Assembly: GCF_051014685.1 (NCBI RefSeq)
Contig: NW_027478600.1
Span: 248,001 to 312,000 of the forward strand
Source of the DNA: Ptiloglossa arizonensis
Taxonomy: Eukaryota; Arthropoda; Insecta; Hymenoptera; Colletidae
Length of the DNA: 64,000 nt
Direction: 5' to 3'
Shown: in pieces, positions 37,531 through 50,479 of the stretch
Layout of the letters: each line of letters starts with the position of its first letter
Numbering within the stretch: the first letter of the stretch is position 1
The notes under the pieces: model-generated
Databases searched by the model: none
The model's input: the letters and a program-made list of their open reading frames with translations, nothing else
What the model was told of the DNA's origin: nothing
Program-made: the position numbers and the translations under genes

Positions 37531-39929
37531 TTGAGAAACTAAATATTTTCGCAGTTCTGATGCTCGAAACGAATAACTAGAACGGCCTAGGTGAAAAGTA
37601 CGCATACTGTTGTAACCGGGCGAGTTTCTACTATCAGATGCAACAGAAATTTTGCGGATTGGTCAATCCGTTCGCGAGATATGGCAGTTTGGAGGTAAGA
37701 AACGCTTGAGAAACTCAAAATTTTCGCAGTTCTGATGCTCGAAACGAATAACCAGAACGGACTAGGGGAAAAGTACGCATACCGTTGTAATCGGGCGAGT
37801 TTCTACTTTCAGATGCAACAGAAATTTTGCGGATTGGTCAATCCGTTCGCGAGATATGGCAGATTGGAGGTAAGAAACGCTTGAGAAACTCAAAATTTTC
37901 GCAGTTCTGATGCTCCAAACGAATAACCAGAACGGCCTAGGGGAAAAGTACGCATACCGTTGTAATCGGGCGAGTTTCTACTTTCAGATGCAACAGAAAT
38001 TTTGCGGATTGGTCAATCCGTTCGCGAGATATGGCAGTTTGGATGTAAGAAACGCTTGAGAAACTAAAAATTTTCGCAGTTCTGATGCTCGAAACGAATA
38101 ACCAGAACGGACTAGGGGAAAAGTACGCATACCGTTGTAATCGGGCGAGTTTCTACTTTCAGATGCAACAGAAATTTTGCGGATTGGTCAATCCGTTCGC
38201 GAGATATGGCAGTTTGGATGTAAGAAACGCTTGAGAAACTCAAAATTTTCGCAGTTCTGATGCTCCAAACGAATAACCAGAACGGCCTAGGGGAAAAGTA
38301 CGCATACCGTTGTAATCGGGCGAGTTTCTACTTTCAGATGCAACAGAAATTTTGCGGATTGGTCAATCCGTTCGCGAGATATGGCAGTTTGGAGGTAAGA
38401 AACGCTTGAGAAACTCAAAATTTTCGCAGTTCTGATGCTCCAAACGAATAACCAGAACGGCCTAGGGGAAAAGTACACATACCGTTGCAATTGGGCGAGT
38501 TTCTACTTTCAGATGCAACAGAAAGTTTGCGGATTGGTCAATCCGTTCGCGAGATATGGCAGTTTGGAGGTAAGAAACGCTTGAGAAACTAAAAATTTTC
38601 GCAGTTCTGATGCTCGAAACGAATAACTAGAACGGCCTAGGGGAAAAGTACGCATACCGTTGTAATCGGGCGAGTATCTACTTTCAGATGCAACAGCAAT
38701 TTTGCGGATTGGTGTATCCGTTCGCGAGATAAGGCAGTTTGGGGGTAAGAAACGCTTGAGAAACTCAAAATTTTGGCAGTTCTGATGCTCGAAACGAATA
38801 ACTAGAACGTCCTAGGGGAAAAGTACGCATACCGTTGTAATCGCGCGAGTTTCTACTTTCAGGTGCAACAGAAATTTTGTGGATTGGTCAATCCGTTCGC
38901 GAGATATGGCAGTTTGGACGTAAGAAACGCTTGAGAAACTCAAAATTTTCGCAGTTCTGATGCTCCAAACGAATAACCAGATCGGCCTAGGCGAAAAGTA
39001 CGCATACCGTTGTAATCGGGCGAGTTTCTACTTTCAGATGCAGCAGAAATTTTGCGGATTGGTCAATCCGTTCGCGAGATATGGCAGTTTGGAGGTAAGA
39101 AACGCTTGAGAAACTAAAAATTTTCGCAGTTCTGATGCTCGAAACGAATAACTAGAACGTCCTAGGGGAAAAGTACGCATACCGTTGTAATCGGGCGAGA
39201 TTCTACTTTCAGATGCAACAGAAATTTTGTGGATTGTTCAATCCGTTCGCGAGATATGGCAGTTTGGACGTAAGAAACGCTTGAGAAACTCAAAATTTTC
39301 GCAGTTCTGATGCTCGAAACGAATAACTAGAACGGCCTAGGGGAAAGGTTGGCATACCGTTGTAATCGGGCGAGTTTCTACTTTCAGATGCAACAGAAAT
39401 TTTGTGGATTGGTCAATCCGTTCGCGAGATATGGCAGTTTGGACGTAAGAAACGCTTGAGAAACTAAAAATTTTCGCAGTTCTGATGCTCGAAACGAATA
39501 ACTAGAACGGCCTAGGTGAAAAGTACGCATACTGTTGTAACCGGGCGAGTTTCTACTTTCAGATGCAACAGAAATTTTGCGGATTGGTCAATCCGTTCGC
39601 GAGATATGGCAGTTTGGATGTAAGAAACGCTGGAGAAACTCAAAATTTTCGCAGTTCTGATGCTCCAAACGAATAACCAGAACGGCCTAGGGGAAAAGTA
39701 CGCATACCGTTGTAATCGGGCGAGTTTCTACTTTCAGATGCAACAGAAATTTTGCGGATTGGTCAATCCGTTCGCGAGATATGGCAGTTTGGATGTAAGA
39801 AACGCTTGAGAAACTAAAAATTTTCGCAGTTATGATGCTCGAAACGAATAACTAGAACGGCCTAGGGGAAAAGTACTCATACCGTTGTAATCGGGCGTGT
39901 TTCAACTTTCAGATGCAACAGAAATTTTG
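37531..39929 (+). repeat. Transition stretch from domain B to domain C
   Basis: Units of domain B type ('ctactatcag', 'aacggactagggg') give way to new types: 'cgagtatctac' with 'acagcaatttt' and 'gataaggcag' at 38,671, 'aacgtcctagggg', 'cgcgcgagtttc' and 'accagatcggcc'. The 38,671 type recurs at 41,471 and 43,746 (16 and 13 monomers apart). All satellite; nothing else is present. Confidence 0.7.
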
Positions 39930-42900
39930 CGGATTGGTCTATCCGTTCGCGAGATATGGCAGTCTGGATATAGGAAACGCTTGAGAAACTCAAAATTTTC
40001 GCAGTTCTGATGCTCGACAAGCATAACTAGAACGGCCTAGGGGAAAAGTACACATACCGTTGCAATTGGGCGTGTGTATACTTTCAGATGCAACAGAAAT
40101 TTTGTGGATTGGTCAATCCGTTCGCGAGATATGGCAGTTTGGAGGTAAGAAACGCTTGAGAAACTCAAAATTTTCGCAGTTCTGATGCTCGAAACGAATA
40201 ACTAGAACGGCCTAGGGGAAAGGTTGGCATACCGTTGTAATCGGGCGAGTTTCTACTTTCAGATGCAACAGAAATTTTGCGGATTGGTCAATCCGTTCGC
40301 GAGATATGGCAGTTTGGAGGTAAGAAACGCTTGAGAAACTCAAAATTTTCGCAGTTCTGATGCTCGAAACGAATAACCAGAAGGGCCTAGGGGAAAAGTA
40401 CGCATACCGTTGTAATCGGGCGAGTTTCTACTTTCAGATGCAACAGAAATTCTGCGGATTGGTCAATCCGTTCGCGAGATATGGCAGTTTGGATGTAAGA
40501 AACGCTTGAGAAACTCAAAATTTTCGCAGTTCTGATGCTGGACAAGCATAACTAGAACGGCCTAGGGGAAAAGTACGCATACGGTTGTAATGGGGCGAGT
40601 TTCTACTTTCAGATGCAACAGAAATATTGCGGATTGGTCAATCCGTTCGCGAGATATGGCAGTTTGGAGGTAAGAAACGCTTGAGAAACTCAAAATTTTC
40701 GCAGTTCTGATGCTCGAAACGAATAACTGGAACGGCGTAGGGGAAAAGTATACATACCGTTGTAATCGGGCGAGTTTCTACTTTCAGATGCAACAGAAAC
40801 TTTGCGGATTGGTCAATCCGTTCGCGAGATATGGCAGTTTGGATGTAAGAAACGCTTGAGAAACTCAAAATTTTCGCAGTTCTGATGCTCGACAAGCATA
40901 ACTAGAACGGCCTAGGGGAAAAGTACGCATACGGTTGTAATCGGGCGAGTTTCTACTTTCAGATGCAACAGAAATATTGCGGATTGGTCAATCCGTTCGC
41001 GAGATATGGCAGTTTGGAGGTAAGAAATGCTTGAGAAACTCAAAATTTTCGCAGTTCTGATGCTCGACAAGCATAACTAGAACGGCCTAGGGGAAAAGTA
41101 CGCATACCGTTGTAATCGGGCGAGTTTCTACTTTCAGATGCAACAGAAATTTTGCGGATTGGTCAATCCGTTCGCGAGATATGGCAGTTTGGAGGTAAGA
41201 AACGGTTGAGAAACTCAAAATTTTCACAGTTCTGATGCTCGAAACGAATAACTAGAACGGCCTAGGGGAATGGTTGGCATACCGTTGTAATCGGGCGAGT
41301 TTCTACTTTCAGGTGCAACAGAAATTTTGCGGATTGGTCAATCCGTTCGCGCGATATGGCAGTTTGAAGGTGAGAAACGCTTGTGAAACTCAAAATTTTC
41401 GCAGTTCTGATGCTCGACAAGCATAACTAGAACGGCCTAGGGGAAAAGTACGCATACCGTTGTAATCGGGCGAGTATCTACTTTCAGATGCAACAGCAAT
41501 TTTGCGGATTGGTGTATCCGTTCGCGAGATAAGGCAGTTTGGGGGTAAGAAACGCTTGAGAAACTCAAAATTTTGGCAGTTCTGATGCTCGAAACGAATA
41601 ACTAGAACGTCCTAGGGGAAAAGTACGCATACCGTTGTAATCGCGCGAGTTTCTACTTTCAGGTGCAACAGAAATTTTGTGGATTGGTCAATCCGTTCGC
41701 GAGATATGGCAGTTTGGACGTAAGAAACGCTTGAGAAACTCAAAATTTTCGCAGTTCTGACGCTCGAAACGGTTAACTAGAACGGCCTAGGGGAAAGGTT
41801 GGCATATCGTTGTAATCGGGCGAGTTTCTACTTTCAGATGCAACAGAAATTTTGTGGATTGGTTAATCCGTTCGCGAGATATGGCAGTTTGGAGGTAAGA
41901 AACGCTTGAGAAACTCAAAATTTTCGCAGTTCTGATGCTCCAAACGAATAACCAGATCGGCCTAGGGGAAAAGTACGCATACCGTTGTAATCGGGCGAGT
42001 TTCTACTTTCAGATGCAGCAGAAATTTTGCGGATTGGTCAATCCGTTCGCGAGATATGGCAGTTTGGAGGTAAGAAACGCTTGAGAAACTAAAAATTTTC
42101 GCAGTTCTGATGCTCGAAACGAATAACTAGAACGTCCTAGGGGAAAAGTACGCATACCGTTGTAATCGGGCGAGATTCTACTTTCAGATGCAACAGAAAT
42201 TTTGTAGATTGGTCTATCCGTTCGCGAGATATGGCAGTCTGGATATAGGAAACGCTTGAGAAACTCAAAATTTTCGCAGTTCTGATGCTCGACAAGCATA
42301 ACTAGAACGGCCTAGGGGAAAAGTACACATACCGTTGCAATTGGGCGTGTGTATACTTTCAGATGCAACAGAAATTTTGTGGATTGGTCAATCCGTTCGC
42401 GAGATATGGCAGTTTGGAGGTAAGAAACGCTTGAGAAACTCAAAATTTTCGCAGTTCTGATGCTCGAAACGAATAACTAGAACGGCCTAGGGGAAAGGTT
42501 GGCATACCGTTGTAATCGGGCGAGTTTCTACTTTCAGATGCAACAGAAATTTTGCGGATTGGTCAATCCGTTCGCGAGATATGGCAGTTTGGAGGTAAGA
42601 AACGCTTGAGAAACTCAAAATTTTCGCAGTTCTGATGCTCGAAACGAATAACCAGAAGGGCCTAGGGGAAAAGTACGCATACCGTTGTAATCGGGCGAGT
42701 TTCTACTTTCAGATGCAACAGAAATTCTGCGGATTGGTCAATCCGTTCGCGAGATATGGCAGTTTGGATGTAAGAAACGCTTGAGAAACTCAAAATTTTC
42801 GCAGTTCTGATGCTGGACAAGCATAACTAGAACGGCCTAGGGGAAAAGTACGCATACGGTTGTAATGGGGCGAGTTTCTACTTTCAGATGCAACAGAAAT

Positions 42901-44483
42901 ATTGCGGATTGGTCAATCCGTTCGCGAGATATGGCAGTTTGGAGGTAAGAAACGCTTGAGAAACTCAAAATTTTCGCAGTTCTGATGCTCGAAACGAATA
43001 ACTGGAACGGCGTAGGGGAAAAGTATACATACCGTTGTAATCGGGCGAGTTTCTACTTTCAGATGCAACAGAAACTTTGCGGATTGGTCAATCCGTTCGC
43101 GAGATATGGCAGTTTGGATGTAAGAAACGCTTGAGAAACTCAAAATTTTCGCAGTTCTGATGCTCGACAAGCATAACTAGAACGGCCTAGGGGAAAAGTA
43201 CGCATACGGTTGTAATCGGGCGAGTTTCTACTTTCAGATGCAACAGAAATATTGCGGATTGGTCAATCCGTTCGCGAGATATGGCAGTTTGGAGGTAAGA
43301 AATGCTTGAGAAACTCAAAATCTTCGCAGTTCTGATGCTCGACAAGCATAACTAGAACGGCCTAGGGGAAAAGTACGCATACCGTTGTAATCGGGCGAGT
43401 TTCTACTTTCAGATGCAACAGAAATTTTGCGGATTGGTCAATCCGTTCGCGAGATATGGCAGTTTGGAGGTAAGAAACTGTTGAGAAACTCAAAATTTTC
43501 ACAGTTCTGATGCTCGAAACGAATAACTAGAACGGCCTAGGGGAATGGTTGGCATACCGTTGTAATCGGGCGAGTTTCTACTTTCAGATGCAACAGAAAT
43601 TTTGCGGATTGGTCAATCCGTTCGCGCGATATGGCAGTTTGAAGGTGAGAAACGCTTGTGAAACTCAAAATTTTCGCAGTTCTGATGCTCGACAAGCATA
43701 ACTAGAACGGCCTAGGGGAAAAGTACGCATACCGTTGTAATCGGGCGAGTATCTACTTTCAGATGCAACAGCAATTTTGCGGATTGGTGTATCCGTTCGC
43801 GAGATAAGGCAGTTTGGGGGTAAGAAACGCTTGAGAAACTCAAAATTTTGGCAGTTCTGATGCTCGAAACGAATAACTAGAACGTCCTAGGGGAAAAGTA
43901 CGCATACCGTTGTAATCGCGCGAGTTTCTACTTTCAGGTGCAACAGAAATTTTGTGGATTGGTCAATCCGTTCGCGAGATATGGCAGTTTGGACGTAAGA
44001 AACGCTTGAGAAACTCAAAATTTTCGCAGTTCTGACGCTCGAAACGGTTAACTAGAACGGCCTAGGGGAAAGGTTGGCATATCGTTGTAATCGGGCGAGT
44101 TTCTACTTTCAGATGCAACAGAAATTTTGTGGATTGGTTAATCCGTTCGCGAGATATGGCAGTTTGGAGGGAAGAAACGCTTGAGAAACTCAAAATTTTC
44201 GCAGTTCTGATGCTCCAAACGAATAACCAGATCGGCCTAGGGGAAAAGTACGCATACCGTTGTAATCGGGCGAGTTTCTACTTTCAGATGCAGCAGAAAT
44301 TTTGCGGATTGGTCAATCCGTTCGCGAGATATGGCAGTTTGGAGGTAAGAAACGCTTGAGAAACTAAAAATTTTCGCAGTTCTGATGCTCGAAACGAATA
44401 ACTAGAACGTCCTAGGGGAAAAGTACGCATACCGTTGTAATCGGGCGAGATTCTACTTTCAGATGCAACAGAAATTTTGTAGA
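39930..44483 (+). repeat. 13-monomer (2,275-bp) tandem duplication with sharp junction
   Basis: 39,930-42,208 and 42,209-44,483 abut at offset exactly 2,275 bp. Matching rare marks are 'cagtctggatatagg', 'cgtgtgtatac' (40,071 and 42,346), 'gctggacaagc', 'aacggcgtagggg' with 'agtatacatacc', 'cgagtatctac' (41,471 and 43,746) and 'gaaacggttaac'. At the junction the hybrid monomer near 42,200 reads 'ttttgtagattggtctatcc', joining the end of one copy to the start of the next; the second copy ends 'ttttgtagattgttcaatcc'. Few substitutions separate the copies. Confidence 0.85.
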
Positions 44484-45720
44484 TTGTTCAATCCGTTCGC
44501 GAGATATGGCAGTTTGGACGTAAGAAACGCTTGAGAAACTCAAAATTTTCGCAGTTCTGATGCTCGAAACGAATAACTAGAACGGCCTAGGGGAAAGGTT
44601 GGCATACCGTTGTAATCGGGCGAGTTTTTACTTTCAGATGCAACAGAAATTTTGTGGATTGGTCAATCCGTTCGCGAGATATGGCAGTTTGGACGTAAGA
44701 AACGCTTGAGAAACTAAAAATTTTCGCAGTTCTGATGCTCGAAACGAATAACTAGAACGGCCTAGGTGAAAAGTACGCATACTGTTGTAACCGGGCGAGT
44801 TTCTACTTTCAGATGCAACAGAAATTTTGCGGATTGGTCAATCCGTTCGCGAGATATGGCAGTTTGGATGTAAGAAACGCTTGAGAAACTCAAAATTTTC
44901 GCAGTTCTGATGCTCCAAACGAATAACCAGAACGGCCTAGGGGAAAAGTACGCATACCGTTGTAATCGGGCGAGTTTCTACTTTCAGATGCAACAGAAAT
45001 TTTGCGGATTGGTCAATCCGTTCGCGAGATATGGCAGTTTGGATGTAAGAAACGCTTGAGAAACTAAAATTTTCGCAGTTCTGATGCTCGAAACGAATAA
45101 CTAGAACGGCCTAGGGGAAAAGTACTCATACCGTTGTAATCGGGCGTGTTTCAACTTTCAGATGCAACAGAAATTTTGCGGATTGGTCTATCCGTTCGTG
45201 AGATATGGCAGTCTGGATATAGGAAACGCTTGAGAAACTCAAAATTTTCGCAGTTCTGATGCTCGACAAGCATAACTAGAACGGCCTAGGGGAAAAGTAC
45301 ACATACCGTTGCAATTGGCGTGTGTATACTTTCAGATGCAACAGAAATTTTGTGGATTGGTCAATCCGTTCGCGAGATATGGCAGTTTGGAGGTAAGAAA
45401 CGCTTGAGAAACTCAAAATTTCGCAGTTCTGATGCTCGAAACGAATAACTAGAACGGCCTAGGGGAAAGGTTGGCATACCGTTGTAATCGGGCGAGTTTC
45501 TACTTTCAGATGCAACAAAAATTTTGCGGATTGGTCAATCCGTTCGCGAGATATGGCATTTTGGAGGTAAGAAACGCTTGAGAAACTCAAAATTTTCGCA
45601 GTTCTGATGCTCGAAACGAATAACCAGAAGGGCCTAGGGGAAAAGTACGCATACCGTTGTAATCGGGCGAGTTTCTACTTTCAGATGCAACAGAAATTCT
45701 GCGGATTGGTCAATCCGTTC
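44484..45720 (+). repeat. Third partial copy of the 39.2-40.5 kb block (offset 5,250)
   Basis: After 44,484 the order repeats 39,234 onward at 30 x 175 bp: 'ggattgttcaatcc', 'aaaggttggcat', 'cctaggtgaaaag', 'cgtgtttcaac' (about 45,144 and 39,895), 'cagtctggatatagg' and 'cgtgtgtatac'. The offset drops to 5,249 after the base missing at about 45,068. It ends near 45,720, where the monomer order switches to that of the 40.6-41.0 kb region. Confidence 0.7.
45061..45430. other. Small cluster of homopolymer deletions
   Basis: Three single-base deletions fall within 370 bp: 'aaactaaaatttt' lacks an a (45,065), 'gcaattggcgtgtg' lacks a g (about 45,318), and 'ctcaaaatttcgc' lacks a t (about 45,420). 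The paralogous copies at 39.8-40.2 and 42.1-42.45 kb are full length at all three places. Indels are otherwise very rare in the neighbouring array, so uncorrected sequencing error is the likely cause. Confidence 0.65.
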
Positions 45721-46269
45721 GCGAGATATGGCAGTTTGGAGGTAAGAAACGCTTGAGAAACTCAAAATTTTCGCAGTTCTGATGCTCGAAACGAATAACT
45801 GGAACGGCGTAGGGGAAAAGTATACATACCGTTGTAATCGGGCGAGATTCTACTTTCAGATGCAACAGAAATTTTGTGGATTGGTCAATCCGTTCGCGAG
45901 ATATGGCAGTTTGGATGTAAGAAACGCTTGAGAAACTCAAAATTTTCGCAGTTCTGATGCTCGACAAGCATAACTAGAACGGCCTAGGGGAAAAGTACGC
46001 ATACGGTTGTAATCGGGCGAGTTTCTACTTTCAGATGCAACAGAAATATTGCGGATTGGTCAATCCGTTCGCGAGATATGGCAGTTTGGAGGTAAGAAAC
46101 GCTTGAGAAACTCAAAATTTTCGCAGTTCTGATGCTCGAAACGAATAACTGGAACGGCGTAGGGGAAAAGTATACATACCGTTGTAATCGGGCGAGTTTC
46201 TACTTTCAGATGCAACAGAAACTTTGCGGATTGGTCAATCCGTTCGCGAGATATGGCAGTGTGGATGTA

Positions 46270-48730
46270 AGAAACGGTTGAGAAACTCAAAATGTTCACA
46301 GTTCTGATTATCGACAAGCATAGCTAGAACGGCCTAGGGGAAGAGTACGCATACCGTTGTAATCGGGCGGATTTCTACTTTCAGATGCAACAGGAATTTT
46401 GCGGTTTGGTCAATCCGTTCGCGAGATATGGGAGTTTGGAGGTAAGAAACGCTTGAGAAACTCAAAATTTTCGCAGTTCTGATGCTCGAAACGAATAACT
46501 AGAACGGCCTAGGGAAAAAGTACGCATACCGTTGTAATCGGGCGAGTTTCTACTTTCAGATGCAACAGAAATTTTGCGGATCGGTCAATCCGTTCGCGAG
46601 ATATGGCAGTTTGGAGGTAAGAAACGGTTGAGAAACTCAAAATTTTCGCAGTTCTGATGCTCGAAACGAATAACTGGAGCGGCCTAGGGGAAAAGTACAC
46701 ATACCGTTGTAATCGGGCGGGTTTCTACTTTCAGATGCAACAGAAATTTTGCGGATCGGTCAATCCGTTCGCGAGATATGGCAGTTTGGAGGTAAAAAAC
46801 GGTCGAGAAACTCAAAATGTTCACAGTTCTGATGCTCGACAAGCATAACTAGGACGGACAAGGGGAAAAGTACGCATACGGTTGTAATCTGGCGAGTTTC
46901 TACTTTCAGATGCAACAGAAATTTTGCGGATCGGTCAATCCGTTCGCGAGATATGGCAGTTTGGAGGTAAAAAACGGTCGAGAAACTCAAAATGTTCACA
47001 GTTCTGATGCTCGACAAGCATAACTAGGACGGACAAGGGGAAAAGTACGCATACGTTTGTAATCGGGCGAGGTTCTACTTTCAGATGCAACAGAAATATT
47101 GCGGATTGGTCAATCCGTTCGCGAGATATGGCAGTTTGGAGGTAAGAAACGCTTGAGAAACTCAAAATGTTCACAGTTCTGATTATCGACAAGCATAGCT
47201 AGAACGGCCTAGGGGAAGAGTACGCATACCGTTGTAATCGGGCGGATTTCTACTTTCAGATGCAACAGGAATTTTGCGATTTGGTCAATCCGTTCGCGAG
47301 ATATGGGAGTTTGGAGGTAAGAAACGCTTGAGAAACTCAAAATTTTCGCAGTTCTGATGCTCGAAACGAATAACTAGAACGGCCTAGGGAAAAAGTACGC
47401 ATACCGTTGTAATCGGGCGAGTTTCTACTTTCAGATGCAACAGAAATTTTGCGGATCGGTCAATCCGTTCGCGAGATATGGCAGTTTGGAGGTAAGAAAC
47501 GGTTGAGAAACTCAAAATTTTCGCAGTTCTGATGCTCGAAACGAATAACTGGAGCGGCCTAGGGGAAAAGTACACATACCGTTGTAATCGGGCGGGTTTC
47601 TACTTTCAGATGCAACAGAAATTTTGCGGATCGGTCAATCCGTTCGCGAGATATGGCAGTTTGGAGGTAAAAAACGGTCGAGAAACTCAAAATGTTCACA
47701 GTTCTGATGCTCGACAAGCATAACTAGGACGGACAAGGGGAAAAGTACGCATACGTTTGTAATCGGGCGAGGTTCTACTTTCAGATGCAACAGAAATATT
47801 GCGGATTGGTCAATCCGTTCGCGAGATATGGCAGTTTGGAGGTAAGAAACGCTTGAGAAACTCAAAATGTTCACAGTTCTGATTATCGACAAGCATAGCT
47901 AGAACGGCCTAGGGGAAGAGTACGCATACCGTTGTAATCGGGCGGATTTCTACTTTCAGATGCAACAGGAATTTTGCGATTTGGTCAATCCGTTCGCGAG
48001 ATATGGGAGTTTGGAGGTAAGAAACGCTTGAGAAACTCAAAATTTTCGCAGTTCTGATGCTCGAAACGAATAACTAGAACGGCCTAGGGAAAAAGTACGC
48101 ATACCGTTGTAATCGGGCGAGTTTCTACTTTCAGATGCAACAGAAATTTTGCGGATCGGTCAATCCGTTCGCGAGATATGGCAGTTTGGAGGTAAGAAAC
48201 GGTTGAGAAACTCAAAATTTTCGCAGTTCTGATGCTCGAAACGAATAACTGGAGCGGCCTAGGGGAAAAGTACACATACCGTTGTAATCGGGCGGGTTTC
48301 TGCTTTCAGATGCAACAGAAATTTTGCGGATCGGTCAATCCGTTCGCGAGATATGGCAGTTTGGAGGTAAAAAACGGTCGAGAAACTCAAAATGTTCACA
48401 GTTCTGATGCTCGACAAGCATAACTAGGACGGACAAGGGGAAAAGTACGCATACGGTTGTAATCGGGCGAGTTTCTACTTTCAGATGCAACAGAAATTTT
48501 GCGGATCGGTCAATCCGTTCGCGAGATATGGCAGTTTGGAGGTAAAAAACGGTCGAGAAACTCAAAATGTTCACAGTTCTGATGCTCGACAAGCATAACT
48601 AGGACGGACAAGGGGAAAAGTACGCATACGTTTGTAATCGGGCGAGGTTCTACTTTCAGATGCAACAGAAATATTGCGGATTGGTCAATCCGTTCGCGAG
48701 ATATGGCAGTTTGGAGGTAAGAAACGCTTG
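46270..48730 (+). repeat. Nested 5- and 4-monomer repeats
   Basis: Blocks starting with 'aaaatgttcacag' plus 'gattatcgacaagcatagc' near 46,295 recur near 47,170 (875 bp, 5 monomers) and 47,870 (700 bp, 4 monomers). Each contains a 'cgggcggatttc' unit, an 'agggaaaaagtacgc' unit, a 'ggatcggtc' unit with 'gaaacggttgag', and 'ggtaaaaaacggtcg' units. The 5- and 4-unit lengths differ by one extra copy of the 'ggtaaaaaacggtcg' monomer (adjacent near-identical pair at 46,760 and 46,935, again paired at 48,335 and 48,510). Confidence 0.8.
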
Positions 48731-49780
48731 AGAGACTCAAAAATTTTCGCAGTTCTGATGCTCGACAGGCATAACTAGAACGGCCTAGGGGAATAGTACT
48801 CATACTGTTGAAATCGGGCGAGTTTCTACTTTCAGATGCAACAGAAATTTTGCGGATTGGTCAATCCGTTCGCGAGATATGGCAGTTTGGAGGTACGAAA
48901 CGCTTGAGAAACTCAAAATTTTCGCAGTTCTGGTGCTCGACAAGCATAACTAGAACGGACTAGGGGAAAAGTACGCATACCGTTGTAATCGGGCGAGTTT
49001 CTACTTTCAGATGCATCAGAAATTTTGCGGATCGGTCAATCCGTTCGCGAGATATGGCAGTTTGGAGGTAAAAAACGGTCGGGAAACTCAAAATGTTCAC
49101 AGTTCTGATGCTCGACAAGCATAACTAGGACGGACAAGGGGAAAAGTACGCATACGTTTGTAATCGGGCGAGGTTCTACTTTCAGATGCAACAGAAATAT
49201 TGCGGATTGGTCAATCCGTTCGCGAGATATGGCAGTTTGGAGGTAAGAAACGCTTGAGAAACTCAAAAATTTTCGCAGTTCTGATGCTCGACAGGCATAA
49301 CTAGAACGGCCTAGGGGAATAGTACTCATACTGTTGAAATCGGGCGAGTTTCTACTTTCAGATGCAACAGAAATTTTGCGGATTGGTCAATCCGTTCGCG
49401 AGATATGGCAGTTTGGAGGTACGAAACGCTTGAGAAACTCAAAATTTTCGCAGTTCTGGTGCTCGACAAGCATAACTAGAACGGACTAGGGGAAAAGTAC
49501 GCATACCGTTGTAATAGGGCGAGCTTCTACTTTCAGATGCAACAGAAATTTTGCGGGTTGGTCAATCCGTTCGCGAAATATGGCAGTTTGGAGGTAAGAA
49601 ACGGTTGAGAAACTCATAATGTTCACAGTTCTGATGCTCGAAACGAATAACTAGAACGGCCTAGTGGAAAAGTACTCATACCGTTGTGATCGGGCGAGTT
49701 TCTACTTTCAGATGCAACAGAAATTTTGCGGATTGGTCAATCCGTTCGCGAGATATGGCAGTTTGGAGGTAAGAAACGCT
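48730..49780 (+). repeat. Trimer-like satellite stretch with 176-bp units
   Basis: The series 'ctcaaaaattttcg' with 'gacaggcataac' and 'gaatagtactcatactg', then 'ggtacgaaac' with 'gttctggtgctcg', occurs at 48,735-49,000 and again at 49,262-49,500. The extra a in 'caaaaatttt' makes these monomers 176 bp. The same order appears at 55,386 and 58,187. Confidence 0.65.
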
Positions 49781-50415
49781 TGAGAATACTCAAAATTTCG
49801 CTGTTCTGATGCTCGAAACGAATAACTAGAACGGCTAGGGGAAAAGTACACATACCGTTGTAATCGGGCGAGTTTCTACTTTCAGATGCCAACAGAAATT
49901 TTGCGGATTGGTCAATCCTTTCGTGAGATATGGCAGTTTGGAGGTAAGAAAACGCTTGAGAAACTCAAAATTTCGCTGTTCTGATGCTCGAAACGAATAA
50001 CTAGAACGGCCTAGGGAAAAGTACGCATACCGTTGTAGTCGGGCGAGTTTCTGCTTTCAGGTGCAACAGAACTTTTGCGGATTGGTCAATCCGTTCGCGA
50101 GATAAGGGAGTTTGGAGGTAAGAAGCACTTGAGAAACTCATAATTTTCGCAGTTCTGATGCTCGAAAACGAATAACCAGAACGGACTAGGGGAAAAGTAC
50201 GCATACCGTTGTAATCGGCGAGTTTCTACTTTCAGGTGCAATAGAAATTTGCGGATTGGTCAATCCGTTCGCGAGATATGGCAGTTTGGAGGTAAGAAAC
50301 GCTTGAGAAACTCAAAAATTTTCGTAGTTCTGATGCTCGAACGAATAACTAGAACGGCCTAGGGAAAAGTACACATACCGTTGTAATCGGGCGAGTTTCT
50401 ACTTCAGATGCAACA
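49780..50415. other. Dense cluster of 1-base indels, probable assembly or read error
   Basis: About thirteen single-base length changes lie in some 635 bp: inserted t in 'gagaatactc', short t-run in 'aaaatttcgctg' (twice), 'aacggctagggg', 'gatgccaacag', 'aagaaaacgc', 'cctagggaaaag' (twice), 'ctcgaaaacg', 'taatcggcgag', 'gaaatttgcgg', 'ctcaaaaattttcg', 'ctcgaacgaat' and 'ctacttcag'. Most are in homopolymers. Paralogous stretches at about 55.80-56.56 kb and 58.60-59.36 kb have the regular lengths. This looks like unpolished sequence rather than real variation. Confidence 0.75.
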
Positions 50416-50479
50416 GAAATTTTGCGGATTGGTCAATCCTTTCGCGAGATATTGCAGTTTGGAGGTAAGAAACGCTTGA

